Part shown: piece after piece, positions 34,357 through 42,549 of the stretch
Position numbering within the stretch: position 1 is the stretch's first letter
Layout of the letters: the number at the start of each line of letters is the position of its first letter
Source: Bradyrhizobium lupini
GTDB lineage: Bacteria > Pseudomonadota > Alphaproteobacteria > Rhizobiales > Xanthobacteraceae
Direction of reading: 5' to 3'
Assembly: GCF_040939785.1 (NCBI RefSeq)
Contig: NZ_CP162553.1
Coordinates: forward strand, 186,001-250,000
DNA length: 64,000 bases
The notes under the pieces: generated by a model
Told to the model about the DNA's origin: nothing
Database searches by the model: none
What the model saw: only the letters and a program-made list of their open reading frames with translations
Position numbers and translations under genes: made by a program

Positions 34357-34639
34357 CAGCAAGCTCCTTCAGCGCCTCAGAGACGCGTCCTTGGTTCTTG
34401 TTCACTCGCCGTGCGATCTCGTGCACGGGCATGCCCCCATCACGCAGACGGCGGCAGAGCAGCTTCTCGCGGAAGCTCAGCGGGCCACGCGCGGTGCGCT
34501 TGACCTTGAACTCCGGTTTCTTGCGGTCCAGCAGAGGCAGGGCCTCGCAGATCGCATTGAACATCGTGATGGCGCTGTAGGCGTTGTCGCCTTGGATGGC
34601 GCCGTTCAAGATGCGCCGCGCCTTTCTGGTGTCGCTCAT
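34343..34639 (-). CDS. Helix-turn-helix protein (98 aa)
   Basis: 98 residues. The C-terminal half contains a clear helix-turn-helix (LRDGGMPVHEIARRVNKNQG, then RVSEALKEL) similar to resolvase/GcrA-type DNA-binding segments. The N-terminal half is helical and basic. It may regulate phage or host transcription. Coupled by ATGA to the gene before it. Confidence 0.65.
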   Translation of the reverse strand: MSDTRKARRILNGAIQGDNAYSAITMFNAICEALPLLDRKKPEFKVKRTARGPLSFREKLLCRRLRDGGMPVHEIARRVNKNQGRVSEALKELADVEG

Positions 34640-34899
34640 TTGCTCTCCACTGCTTGATTGAGTGCGTCGATCAGGTCGTAGACTTGGCCAAACGTCAGCT
34701 CACACACGTCCGCTGTGGAGCGGTCGGCGTATTGCTGGCGGATCACCAAGGTCTCGTCTGCTTTGGCGCCATCACGAGACCACCAGACCTCAATGAGAGG
34801 ACAGCCGCGACGGAGTTGTCCGCCGCGTGTCGTCACTGCAGGTTCACCTTCGATGGTGTAGGTGGTCCCGTATTGGTCAGTGCTGCTCGACGCTGGCAC
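34636..34899 (-). CDS. Hypothetical phage protein (87 aa)
   Basis: GTG 34897-34899 with GAGG nine bases upstream; two further GTG codons upstream are alternatives. It is a mixed alpha/beta protein (CPLIEVWWSRDGAKADETLV; CELTFGQVYDLIDALNQAV). It overlaps the nucleotide-hydrolase gene. The family is unknown. Confidence 0.6.
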   Translation of the reverse strand: MPASSSTDQYGTTYTIEGEPAVTTRGGQLRRGCPLIEVWWSRDGAKADETLVIRQQYADRSTADVCELTFGQVYDLIDALNQAVESK

Positions 34900-35380
34900 G
34901 CTTGGCGGCCTCACGCTCACGCTGAGCTGCGTTGAGACGCTCCACGATGCTCTCTGCGGTGTGCAGAAGGTCGCACGTGGCTTTGCTGTGCTTCGTATTG
35001 TCGATCAGCTTGCCATTCAGCTCCGCGTCCAGCAGGATCGCGCAGCAGGCCATCACGGCGCCGAGGTTGTGAACCCCGGTATCGCGGGCGTAGCTCTCGC
35101 CGTACTTCCACAGCTCCAGGTGACGCAGGATCGCGCCGATGTAGGTCAGCTTCTCGACCGGAGTGTCGTTCCAGTTCTCAAAGCCGTACTTGTTGTTGCC
35201 GTCCATGTGGGCGAGCGACTGATGGATCATCCCTGCGAGCGGCAGGAGATGCAGCGGCGGCTTCTTGTCCCCGTAGAGCTTCTTGGGGTTCGGCGGGGTC
35301 GCAGGCATCACGCGGGCTGCGCGATCTGCGAGTTGCTGCAGGCTGTCGCCGGGGCGCGGCGTGTTGGTAACGATAGTCAT
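34877..35380 (-). CDS. dATP/dGTP diphosphohydrolase-like protein (MazG/MazZ superfamily)
   Basis: 167 residues from ATG 35378-35380. The segment LHLLPLAGMIHQSLAHMDGN, KYGFENWNDTP, IGAILRHLELWKYGE and NLGAVMACCAILLD fits the all-helical phage dATP/dGTP diphosphohydrolase group. Enzymes of this group trim dNTPs to dNMPs, and in some phages support modified-base genomes. No PurZ-like gene is present here, so pool balancing is the simpler idea. Confidence 0.7.
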   Translation of the reverse strand: MTIVTNTPRPGDSLQQLADRAARVMPATPPNPKKLYGDKKPPLHLLPLAGMIHQSLAHMDGNNKYGFENWNDTPVEKLTYIGAILRHLELWKYGESYARDTGVHNLGAVMACCAILLDAELNGKLIDNTKHSKATCDLLHTAESIVERLNAAQREREAAKRASVEQH

Positions 35381-35703
35381 CAGAGGTCGCTCTCGTAGAA
35401 GAACTTCAGCTTGACGGATCGAGCAGCGAAGAACTCGGCCAGTGCGCCCGAGCTGTTCTCCCAGCCCTTCATGAAGTAGATCGCGTCCGCGTTCTTGGTG
35501 ATCCAGCCAAGGTCGTCGTTCATGCACTCGCGATAGTTGGCGTTCTTCTTCACGCCTTCCATATCGCCCCACTTGTCCAGATCGTTTTGGGCAGGGTTGA
35601 ACACCTCGTGTCCCTTTGCCCGCAGCTCCGCAGCTACGCGGAAGAAGGCAGGGAAATTGAAGTCTTCGTAGCCAGTCATGGGACCGGCCAAATAGATTTT
35701 CAT
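35380..35703 (-). CDS. DUF4406 / nucleoside deoxyribosyltransferase-like protein
   Basis: 107 residues from ATG 35701-35703. MKIYLAGPMTGYEDFNFPAF and NADAIYFMKGWENSSGALAE are the signatures of the DUF4406 group, related to nucleoside 2-deoxyribosyltransferases. It is probably involved in nucleotide salvage during infection. It sits between the exonuclease and the diphosphohydrolase genes, all coupled by stop/start overlaps. Confidence 0.8.
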   Translation of the reverse strand: MKIYLAGPMTGYEDFNFPAFFRVAAELRAKGHEVFNPAQNDLDKWGDMEGVKKNANYRECMNDDLGWITKNADAIYFMKGWENSSGALAEFFAARSVKLKFFYESDL

Positions 35704-36440
35704 TACGTGCTTGGTGTCCAAAGGATTGGTGTTTTGGTTTCAGGGTCCCAGTCGCTCCAACGCAGGATGCGAGCGAGACGTGCCTGTGTGAGAGCGTCTT
35801 CCTCGGTGAGGTCTTTGGCCTTGTATTGCTCGACCACGGTCGCCCAGCCGGGCTTCTCCGTGAGGAGCTTCTCGGCCTTCACCTTGCCGATCCCGGGACA
35901 GCCTTTGTAGCCGTCCGAGGTATCGCCAACGAGCGTCTGGAACATGTGCCAGTAGTCGGCCTCTTGCTCGCTGATCTGCAGGAGGTCCTTCCCGGTCCAC
36001 ACGGTGCCCGGGATGGTCTTCATGTCCTTGTCCTGCGAGACGATGATGTGCTGCGCTTTGCTCTTCCGCGTGGCGAGTACACCCATCACGTCGTCGGCTT
36101 CCAGATCGTGGAAGGACTGGCACGTGTAGGTCTCAAGGACGCGGTCGCGGATGGTTTTGTAGCAGAGAGGCTTGCGGCTCTCGGTGCGATGGTTCTTGTA
36201 CGTCGGGTCAACTGAGTAACGGAAGTTGGTCCGAGGATCGGTCGAGAAGCAGATGACGTGATCCTGCGTCTCGAACCTATCGAAGATGCGCTCGATCATC
36301 TCGGTCACGTTCTTCCACGCCTTGTTGCTGTTGGCGTAGAGCACGTGGTTCTGATCGTCCCACTTCACCTCTTCCTCGACGGCGGCACAGCCCTTGAAAA
36401 CGAACTCGTCGCCGTCGATCAGCACTACCTTCTTTGGCAT
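35703..36440 (-). CDS. 5'-3' exonuclease, T7 gp6 type
   Basis: 245 residues of the FEN/5' nuclease family. Acidic metal ligands are seen in VVLIDGDEFVFKG (Asp9, Asp11), SFHDLEADDVMGVLA, VSQDKDMKT and VGDTSDGYKGCPGIGKVKAE, the last including the helix-hairpin-helix. In T7 the homologue removes primers and degrades host DNA. It follows DNA polymerase with two small genes between, as in T7-like replication modules. Confidence 0.9.
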   Translation of the reverse strand: MPKKVVLIDGDEFVFKGCAAVEEEVKWDDQNHVLYANSNKAWKNVTEMIERIFDRFETQDHVICFSTDPRTNFRYSVDPTYKNHRTESRKPLCYKTIRDRVLETYTCQSFHDLEADDVMGVLATRKSKAQHIIVSQDKDMKTIPGTVWTGKDLLQISEQEADYWHMFQTLVGDTSDGYKGCPGIGKVKAEKLLTEKPGWATVVEQYKAKDLTEEDALTQARLARILRWSDWDPETKTPILWTPST

Positions 36441-36889
36441 CAGGCCTCGTCGTACAGACGCTCGTCGTCGATGGCGTCCTCAGGCTCAGCCAGAGCTTCC
36501 TCAAGCGCTTCGAAGTAGTCCGCTGCACGCTCGGCAATGATCACCTGCGCCCTGCGGTCAGCCTCGATGGGATTGCGCTGAGACTCTTCGACTGCTTCCA
36601 GAAAGCCATCTTCCCAGCATTCCTTGGCCGTGATCTCGGTGTCGAACTCGTCTTCCAGCTCTTGGAAGGCAGCGCCCTGCTCGAACCCTTCGTCGAACGC
36701 GTTGTCGAGACGCTCCTCGACGTCCTGCTCGGCCTCTGCACGGCCCTCAACGAAGCCTTCGTTGTAAGCAGCCTGCATCGCTGCGGCGATCATGTGGTAG
36801 GTGTTGGCGACGACCGCAGTGCCATCAGCGCCGACCACGAAGTCAGTGGCGCGCTTCAGGGCATCGATGTTGATGTTTGCGAACTGCAT
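36440..36889 (-). CDS. Acidic hypothetical phage protein (149 aa)
   Basis: 149 residues from ATG 36887-36889, which overlaps the preceding stop (TAATG) and follows AAAGGAAG. It is very acidic and helical (EEALAEPEDAIDDERLYDEA at the C-terminus), so probably a coiled coil or DNA mimic-like protein. No family was recognised. Confidence 0.65.
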   Translation of the reverse strand: MQFANINIDALKRATDFVVGADGTAVVANTYHMIAAAMQAAYNEGFVEGRAEAEQDVEERLDNAFDEGFEQGAAFQELEDEFDTEITAKECWEDGFLEAVEESQRNPIEADRRAQVIIAERAADYFEALEEALAEPEDAIDDERLYDEA

Positions 36890-36999
36890 TAGTCTTCCTT
36901 TTCGTTGAGCCATGAGAGGCCCTTGGTGGTGATGTGCCACGTCTTGGCGAAGCGCTGAGCGCCCACCTTGGTTGTGATCAGGTGCATCGAAGCCGCCAT
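36889..36999 (-). CDS. Winged-helix-like small protein, start uncertain
   Basis: ATG 36997-36999 gives 36 residues (MAASMHLITTKVGAQRFAKT, then TWHITTKGLSWLNE). Coding-like sequence in the same frame continues upstream (RECWREHVRVKSDYARKEAD), with no ATG/GTG/TTG between the polymerase stop and 36999. CTG 37069-37071 would give 60 residues. The C-terminal part looks like the end of a winged helix. The real start may be non-standard. Confidence 0.5.
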   Translation of the reverse strand: MAASMHLITTKVGAQRFAKTWHITTKGLSWLNEKED

Positions 37000-37096
37000 C
37001 GCGATGATGTCGGCCTCCTTGCGTGCGTAGTCGGATTTGACCCTGACGTGCTCGCGCCAGCATTCCCGCAGGGTGTGCCTGAGGCGAACGAGAGGA

Positions 37097-39193
37097 TCAG
37101 TGTGTGTCTTTCCAGCTTGCGCCTTCGACGGCCTTGCTATCGAGGGGGACGCGGAAGCCGTACGGCTCGCCCGCTTTCCTCGCGTTGCGCACGAGGATTT
37201 CACCGATCTCTTCGGCGACTTCCTTGCGGCAGCAGACTTGGATTTCATCATGTACCCAGAGGACGAAGACGAAGTCCCCGTCCCATCCCAGCTTGAATTT
37301 GGAGCAGCATTCTTCGAAGGCATCCGCGAGCCAGCGCTTGCAGATGATCGCGCCAGCGCTCTGGATCAGGAAGTTGAGTGCAGAGTGCTCCGAGCGAACG
37401 GGTATCTTGCGCCCGTCCAGACCCGGCACACGCTTGCGCTTCTCAACCTGCTCCTCGATTTGCGAGCGGAGCTTGTCGAAGCCCTTGATGCGCGTGAGGA
37501 ACGAGTTGCGGACCTTCTTGCCGACCTTCTCGATAGCGGCGTTGCTAGGAGGCGTCGCAGGATCACCAAAGAACTTGGTGTAGAGCGCGACCCCTTCGTC
37601 GCCTCCGTTGCGGAGAGCATTGAGCAGCGCTTCGTAAATGATAGCGCCTGCCTTGGCATTGCCGCAGCCGTAGACGTACGCGTAGATGAAGCGCTTGCTG
37701 CCATCTTCACGAACAATGACGTGCAGCTTTTTGTGCTTGTCACGCTCACCTTCGGCCAGCCCCATGACGCACGCGTGCAGCCAGTGAGGATCGCCCTCCA
37801 ACACGGTCTTCGCATACTCACCACCATCGAACTTCGCGAGGTAGTGTGCGAGGCCGCGCAGCTCCAAGCCTTCTTGGTCGGCGCCGAGAGCAACCCAACC
37901 CTTCGGCATGGCAGGACCACGCATGAAGAGATCGCGAAACTCAGGACCGAACGGCTTCTTCGCGGACGGCACCTGCCCGAGATTGGGATACATGTGCGCG
38001 CCGCGTGACGTGATGGTCCCCATAGGGTTGATCACGCCGTGGATGCAGTTGTCCTCGCGCACGGAGGCCATGAGGGAGTTGTCGGTGCCACAGAGTTGCG
38101 ACAGTCGCTTCTCGATCATCATCAGCTCACCGAGGCCGTCCATCTCGGGATACCGAGCAACGATGGACTCGATGACTTCTTCGTCGATCTGTGGCTTGCC
38201 ACCTTCCGTGAACTTCGTCGGCTCCCAGCCGCGCTCAAGCAGAACCTTCGCGATGTGATCGCGAGAGCCCGGGTTGAACTCGACCAGCTTGAGCTTGGTG
38301 CACGGGTAGCCGTTGAACGGCGGCACCATCTTGGCCTTGCCGGTCTTCGGATTGATGACCAGCTCGGGCTCGCCGTACTCACCCCAGTAGCCCATCTTCT
38401 CGTTGGGCTTCTTCGGGTAGAAGATGGACTTCGTTGGGTCGGGGCTGATGGGCGCGTACCAGAAGCCGTAGGTCTCTTTGAGGACCTTCTCCAGCTCGTG
38501 CTGACGCTGCGTGAGGTTAGCTTGAAGCTCTCCCGCTGCCCTCAGGTCGAAAGGGACGCCGTGCTCCTCCATCGAGTCCACGACGCGGGCAACGCGGTGC
38601 TCCAGGTCGAGGGCTTCTTGGCTGTAGGCGTCTGGATTGAGGTGCTTCCACAAGTCGAAGTTCGTGGAGCAGTCCTGCCCCATGTACTCGAACATGTCCT
38701 CGTTGAACTCGCCCCACACAAAGTTGGCGATGTCCTTGGGATGTTCGAGGCCCATGGCGCGGGCCTTCGCCTCCATCATGTCCGCGTAGTCACCCTTGGG
38801 ATTGCCCAAGCGATAGCCCCACGCACCGATGGTGTGCTTGCCCTTGTACTTCTTGCCGGGCGGCATCTTGCCCGAGCGGATCAGGTCCTCGTCTGTCGTC
38901 TTGACGCCGGGATACATCACGCGAGCGATGACCATGGTGTCTTTGACGACCTGACCGGGCTTCGGCCGGAAGACCTTTGGTTTCAGTTTGAGGAGCAGCT
39001 TGTGGTCATGGCGTTGCCAGTTGTGTCCAATGAGGACGTCGGCTTCGCTGAGACGCTCTGCAGCCTCGTCTACTTCGTCAGGGCGGTAGCCCTTGTACTC
39101 TCCTGTATCGACATCAGTGATGCCAACGCAGTGGATTTTGGTTGCCGTCGCCAGAAAGCCATTGCTCTCCGTGTCGGCAAGCAGTCTCAGAAT
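37097..39193 (-). CDS. DNA polymerase, T7 gp5-type family A, non-AUG start
   Basis: About 698 residues (T7: 704). The exonuclease domain begins RLLADTESNGF, with the Asp/Glu pair, and continues HNWQRHDHKLLL. Polymerase motif A is ALGADQEGLELRGLAHYLA, motif B is KRFIYAYVYGCGNAKAG and motif C is VLWVHDEIQV. The N-terminus lies upstream of the first ATG (38935), which would delete the exonuclease. The frame opens after TAA 39206-39208 and has only ATT 39191-39193 or CTG 39188-39190 as candidates. AAGGAGG lies seven bases before ATT. Confidence 0.9.
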   Translation of the reverse strand: MLRLLADTESNGFLATATKIHCVGITDVDTGEYKGYRPDEVDEAAERLSEADVLIGHNWQRHDHKLLLKLKPKVFRPKPGQVVKDTMVIARVMYPGVKTTDEDLIRSGKMPPGKKYKGKHTIGAWGYRLGNPKGDYADMMEAKARAMGLEHPKDIANFVWGEFNEDMFEYMGQDCSTNFDLWKHLNPDAYSQEALDLEHRVARVVDSMEEHGVPFDLRAAGELQANLTQRQHELEKVLKETYGFWYAPISPDPTKSIFYPKKPNEKMGYWGEYGEPELVINPKTGKAKMVPPFNGYPCTKLKLVEFNPGSRDHIAKVLLERGWEPTKFTEGGKPQIDEEVIESIVARYPEMDGLGELMMIEKRLSQLCGTDNSLMASVREDNCIHGVINPMGTITSRGAHMYPNLGQVPSAKKPFGPEFRDLFMRGPAMPKGWVALGADQEGLELRGLAHYLAKFDGGEYAKTVLEGDPHWLHACVMGLAEGERDKHKKLHVIVREDGSKRFIYAYVYGCGNAKAGAIIYEALLNALRNGGDEGVALYTKFFGDPATPPSNAAIEKVGKKVRNSFLTRIKGFDKLRSQIEEQVEKRKRVPGLDGRKIPVRSEHSALNFLIQSAGAIICKRWLADAFEECCSKFKLGWDGDFVFVLWVHDEIQVCCRKEVAEEIGEILVRNARKAGEPYGFRVPLDSKAVEGASWKDTH

Positions 39194-40857
39194 GGTGCAT
39201 CCTCCTTATCATCTGTCGGGTTGAACGATGTGTACTCGCTGAAGGGACACGCGACCTTGTAGGCGCCGCGTTCGCTATCCCACTCCAACGTGTCGGCCTC
39301 ACCAGTCTCGCCGGTGATGCGGCACTTGAGTGAGCGCAGGAGCGCGAAGCGCTTCTTCTCCTCGTCCTGTTGATTGCGCTCGGCCGCCAGCACGTTGAAC
39401 GACAGCTGCTCGATTGATGCTGAGCCGCGCATGTCGTTGAGGCTGATCTGGCCGCCTTCGTTGAAGTTCTTGCCCTGCGAGCGCTTGAGGTGGACGATGG
39501 CGATCACGCCGCAGCCCGTCTCCTTCACGAAGGACGCGAGCTTCGTCATCAGGATATCGATGTCCTTCCGCTCCCCTTCGCTGCCGCTCTCAAGTCCCGA
39601 TGTCACAATGCTGATGTGATCGAGCACAATGAACTTGCAGCCGCTCGCCGCCATGTAACGCATCATGGTCAGCAGCCGGTCGCTCTCCAGCGAACCAAAG
39701 TGGTCGTAGAACATCATCTCGTCCCACACGACCGCAGCCAGTGCGGCGTCCCACTGTTCGTCAGTGATGCACTCGGGATCGGAGATGATGCGCTTGAGAG
39801 GCACACCCGCATGCAGCGCCACGTAGGCGTCAACCGTGGTGTCGTTGTCCTCCTCAAGGAAGATGTTGCCGACCTTGAGACCGTGCTTCGTCCGCATGTA
39901 GTACGCGATGTCGCGCGCCAACGTGGACTTGCCGATGCCAGAGCCTGCGCAGATGGTAGTGACCTCAGCCTCACGCAGGCCGAGCCACATCTCGTTCAGT
40001 GCAGGCCAAGGCAGCTCCCAGCCCTTCCTGCGCTTCTTCTTCAGGCGTTCCTTGGTGAACTCGCGGCCCTCGCGGATGCCATCAGGGCGCCACGGCTTGG
40101 CGTTGTAGTAGCAGCTGACAATCGGACCCGGCCCTACGGCCTGCAGGGTCTCATTAGCGTCCTTGTGGGGCACGGTCATGATCTTGACCTTGCCGACCGG
40201 CAGGATCGCGCAGGCTTCCTTGAGGGCCTTCTGTCCGGGCTCGTCGTTGTCGAAGCAGAGCACCACGTGGTCGAACCGGCAGAGCTTTTCGAAGTCAGCG
40301 ATGAACGCCTTCTTCACGGAGCCCGAGCCGTTCGGGAGCGAGCCTGTCGGATACTTGTTGTCGAAGGCCTGCGACACGCTCATGCGGTCGATCTCGCCTT
40401 CCGTGATGATCACGGCCTTGCCCTTCTCGGGCCAGCCCCATGAACCGATGATGCCGCCGTTCTTCTTGAACGGGCTGTCACCAATCCAGCTGAAGTTCTT
40501 CTTGCTGTCTCGGGTCTTCTGGTCGATCACGCGACCTGTGTCATCCTTGATCAGCTGAATGTGGACGCGCTTGCCAGAAGCGTTCTCGCCTACCTGGTAG
40601 TCGCACTTGCGGCATGTCGCTTCGGTGATCCCGCGTGCCATCAGGTCTTCGTAGTGGCCCTTGATGGGCGACCACGGCTTGGTCTCAGTCTCGTCTTCTG
40701 TCACAGTCCTCTTCGTGCGCGGGGTGTGCTCAGCGTGTCCCGGGGGATAGCCGACCTTCTCGCAGCTGAAGCATTTCGGGGGACCTTCGTCGTAGATGGC
40801 GAAGGCGTCTGAGGAGGGACACCAAGGGCATCCCTCCTTCCGCAGCAGTTGGCCCAT
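39187..40857 (-). CDS. Primase-helicase, T7 gp4 type
   Basis: 556 residues. The zinc-binding domain has Cys10, Cys13, Cys29 and Cys32 (CPWC...CFSC). The TOPRIM primase core has IITEGEIDRMSV and VVLCFDNDEPGQKA. The hexameric helicase has Walker A ICAGSGIGKSTLARD and Walker B FIVLDHISIV. It ends acidic with terminal Phe (DDKEDAPF), as T7 gp4 does, where this tail contacts the polymerase. Its stop lies within the start region of the polymerase gene. Confidence 0.93.
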   Translation of the reverse strand: MGQLLRKEGCPWCPSSDAFAIYDEGPPKCFSCEKVGYPPGHAEHTPRTKRTVTEDETETKPWSPIKGHYEDLMARGITEATCRKCDYQVGENASGKRVHIQLIKDDTGRVIDQKTRDSKKNFSWIGDSPFKKNGGIIGSWGWPEKGKAVIITEGEIDRMSVSQAFDNKYPTGSLPNGSGSVKKAFIADFEKLCRFDHVVLCFDNDEPGQKALKEACAILPVGKVKIMTVPHKDANETLQAVGPGPIVSCYYNAKPWRPDGIREGREFTKERLKKKRRKGWELPWPALNEMWLGLREAEVTTICAGSGIGKSTLARDIAYYMRTKHGLKVGNIFLEEDNDTTVDAYVALHAGVPLKRIISDPECITDEQWDAALAAVVWDEMMFYDHFGSLESDRLLTMMRYMAASGCKFIVLDHISIVTSGLESGSEGERKDIDILMTKLASFVKETGCGVIAIVHLKRSQGKNFNEGGQISLNDMRGSASIEQLSFNVLAAERNQQDEEKKRFALLRSLKCRITGETGEADTLEWDSERGAYKVACPFSEYTSFNPTDDKEDAPF

Positions 40858-41112
40858 TTAGTCTTCGAGCACGTAACGCACGTAGCGAACGCCACCATCG
40901 TCAACCGGCCGCTCGGTGCGGATGCAGTAGCCTTCACGGCGGAGGCGATAGATGCAGTCGGGCAGGTTCACGATGCCGTAGACCTTGTCGGCCTTCAGAC
41001 GCGTGATGTCGCCACGACGCTCCAGATGCGCGAGCACCTTGCGAGCCTGTTCGGGCAGTTCGAGGTCGCCAGCGAGATTGGGGACGCCGATGGTGAACGT
41101 TTCGTTCGACAT
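40858..41112 (-). CDS. Winged-helix-like small protein (84 aa)
   Basis: ATG 41110-41112. The core RKVLAHLERRGDITRLKADK, then VYGIVNLPDCIYRLRREGY and a wing-like beta pair RTERPVDDGGVRYVRYVLED, fits a small winged-helix DNA-binding protein. The stop abuts the primase-helicase ATG. The role is unknown; a replication accessory or regulator is possible. Confidence 0.65.
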   Translation of the reverse strand: MSNETFTIGVPNLAGDLELPEQARKVLAHLERRGDITRLKADKVYGIVNLPDCIYRLRREGYCIRTERPVDDGGVRYVRYVLED

Positions 41113-41115
41113 GAG

Positions 41116-41628
41116 TTACTTCCTCTTCTTTCTGATGGGTGTTGCCACCGTCTTGGATCGGCTCAGATGCCAAGCGGTGATTTCGTCGAGCCACTCTTGC
41201 GGCACGATGCCTTTGTCCGACCACTTGAAGCCGTGATCGGTTGCCCACTTGCCTTGTGACGTGGGGGACTTTGGGTAGATCGGAGAAGATGCGCGTTCGA
41301 ACACGAGCCGGATGTCCAGCTCTGGATGCTGCTCCTTCAGTAGGATCAGCTTCTGTCGTTCCTTCGCGCTGTCGCCGCTGTTCGACTGCTTGAAGCGAGG
41401 ATTGCCTCCACCAAAGCGGCCCTTGGCCTCAATGATGATCGGACAAACCTCTTTCTCAGTGTCGAAGCAGAAGTCAGGAAGGTACTTCGCTTCGCGCTCG
41501 GGCACGATGTAGCGGACCCATTTCGCTTCATGGGCATACGCTACACCGGCCTTTTCGAGCTGCTCCGCTACCTTCTTCTCAAGCCCTGATCGAAACGTAG
41601 GCTCAAGAGTAAGTGCGGGCTTAGTCAT
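41116..41628 (-). CDS. Endonuclease I, Holliday junction resolvase (T7 gp3 type)
   Basis: 170 residues. The PD-(D/E)xK active site is visible at Glu17 (SGLEKKVAEQL), Asp52 (KYLPDF), Glu67 and Lys69 (IIIEAKGR), matching the spacing in T7 endonuclease I. It cuts branched DNA before packaging and helps break down host DNA. The C-terminus is basic (PIRKKRK). ATG overlaps the SSB stop. Confidence 0.9.
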   Translation of the reverse strand: MTKPALTLEPTFRSGLEKKVAEQLEKAGVAYAHEAKWVRYIVPEREAKYLPDFCFDTEKEVCPIIIEAKGRFGGGNPRFKQSNSGDSAKERQKLILLKEQHPELDIRLVFERASSPIYPKSPTSQGKWATDHGFKWSDKGIVPQEWLDEITAWHLSRSKTVATPIRKKRK

Positions 41629-42194
41629 TAGAACGGGATGTCGTCTTCGTCGTCTTCGGTGCCCTCGGGCCCGCCCTCAGACTCGTCCTCGTCCTTCGTG
41701 TCGCCGCTGGCGAAGCCGTCCTCTTCATCGAACGGATTGTCATCACGCGTCACCAGCTCCAGCAGCTGCAGGGAGTTGATGTACAGGTTGATGCCGCCAC
41801 CAAAGCCGGTGTACGGGTTGACAGTGACGTAGACCTTCGCCTTCGACCCGCCGCCAATCTTCACGGCCACAGGGACCTCATTCTTCTTGGCGTCGTACAC
41901 GGTCGGGCGATACTCCTCACCGCTGGTCGCAACCAGAGTGATCTCGCCGGTCTTCTTGTCCTTCTTCCACGGCTTCTTGCCGTCCTCCAGGTCGAACGCC
42001 TTGAGCTGTTCGTCCAGCCACGCATCGACAGCGCGATGGTCAGCATCGTTGAACTTCATGTTCACGATGTACCGGCGCTTCTCGGCCCCGCTCGGGCGGC
42101 CCTTCTTGTCCACCGGCTGGTAGACATCGACTTCGTTCAGCTTCGGCCACACGAGGGTGCTGGCCGGGAGGACCTTCTTAACTTTTTTCGCCAT
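41628..42194 (-). CDS. Single-stranded DNA-binding protein (T7 gp2.5-like)
   Basis: 188 residues. An OB-fold-like region (RRYIVNMKFNDADHRAVDAW; KAKVYVTVNPYTGFGGGINL; YINSLQLLELV) is followed by a long acidic tail ending DDEDDIPF. The acidic tail with terminal Phe is the hallmark of T7-type SSB, used to contact the polymerase and helicase. It heads the replication block with endonuclease I, primase and polymerase. Confidence 0.85.
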   Translation of the reverse strand: MAKKVKKVLPASTLVWPKLNEVDVYQPVDKKGRPSGAEKRRYIVNMKFNDADHRAVDAWLDEQLKAFDLEDGKKPWKKDKKTGEITLVATSGEEYRPTVYDAKKNEVPVAVKIGGGSKAKVYVTVNPYTGFGGGINLYINSLQLLELVTRDDNPFDEEDGFASGDTKDEDESEGGPEGTEDDEDDIPF

Positions 42195-42206
42195 TGAAAT
42201 GGGTAG

Positions 42207-42290
42207 TCAGTCTTTCAAATGTTTCAGTACGTAGAGCAGCAGCGGGAGCATCGCGAAAATTGCGAAGCCCAGAATGTGCTGCGTTGACAT
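42207..42290 (-). CDS. Micro membrane protein (27 aa)
   Basis: ATG 42288-42290 overlaps the previous stop (TGATG). It has one hydrophobic helix (ILGFAIFAMLPLLLYVL) and a basic end (KHLKD). It lies 12 bases before the SSB gene. The function is unknown. Confidence 0.55.
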   Translation of the reverse strand: MSTQHILGFAIFAMLPLLLYVLKHLKD

Positions 42291-42535
42291 CAGGCGACGA
42301 GCGCCTTGATCTTGGCGGCGACAGCGGTTGCCTTCGCGGCAGCGGCGGTGGCCTCATTGGACAGCTTCGTGGTGAACTCAGCGGTGGCCGCGTAGTCAGC
42401 AGCCTCGGCCGTCTTCGCGATGGCAGCAGCTTCCAGCTTGTCCACGGTGCTGGTGAAGTTGGTGATGATAGCCTCGACGTCGTGCGAGACAGTCTGCTCG
42501 ACACCAACGAAGAAGGCCTTGATCTTGGAGAACAT
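42290..42535 (-). CDS. Ala-rich coiled-coil protein (81 aa)
   Basis: 81 residues from ATG 42533-42535 (MFSKIKAFFVGVEQTVSHDV). The rest is a long Ala/Thr/Lys helix (AEAADYAATAEFTTKLSNEA; TAAAAKATAVAAKIKALV). It is probably an oligomeric helical protein. The family is unknown. Confidence 0.6.
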   Translation of the reverse strand: MFSKIKAFFVGVEQTVSHDVEAIITNFTSTVDKLEAAAIAKTAEAADYAATAEFTTKLSNEATAAAAKATAVAAKIKALVA

Positions 42536-42549
42536 CAGTCGTTTCGCTC

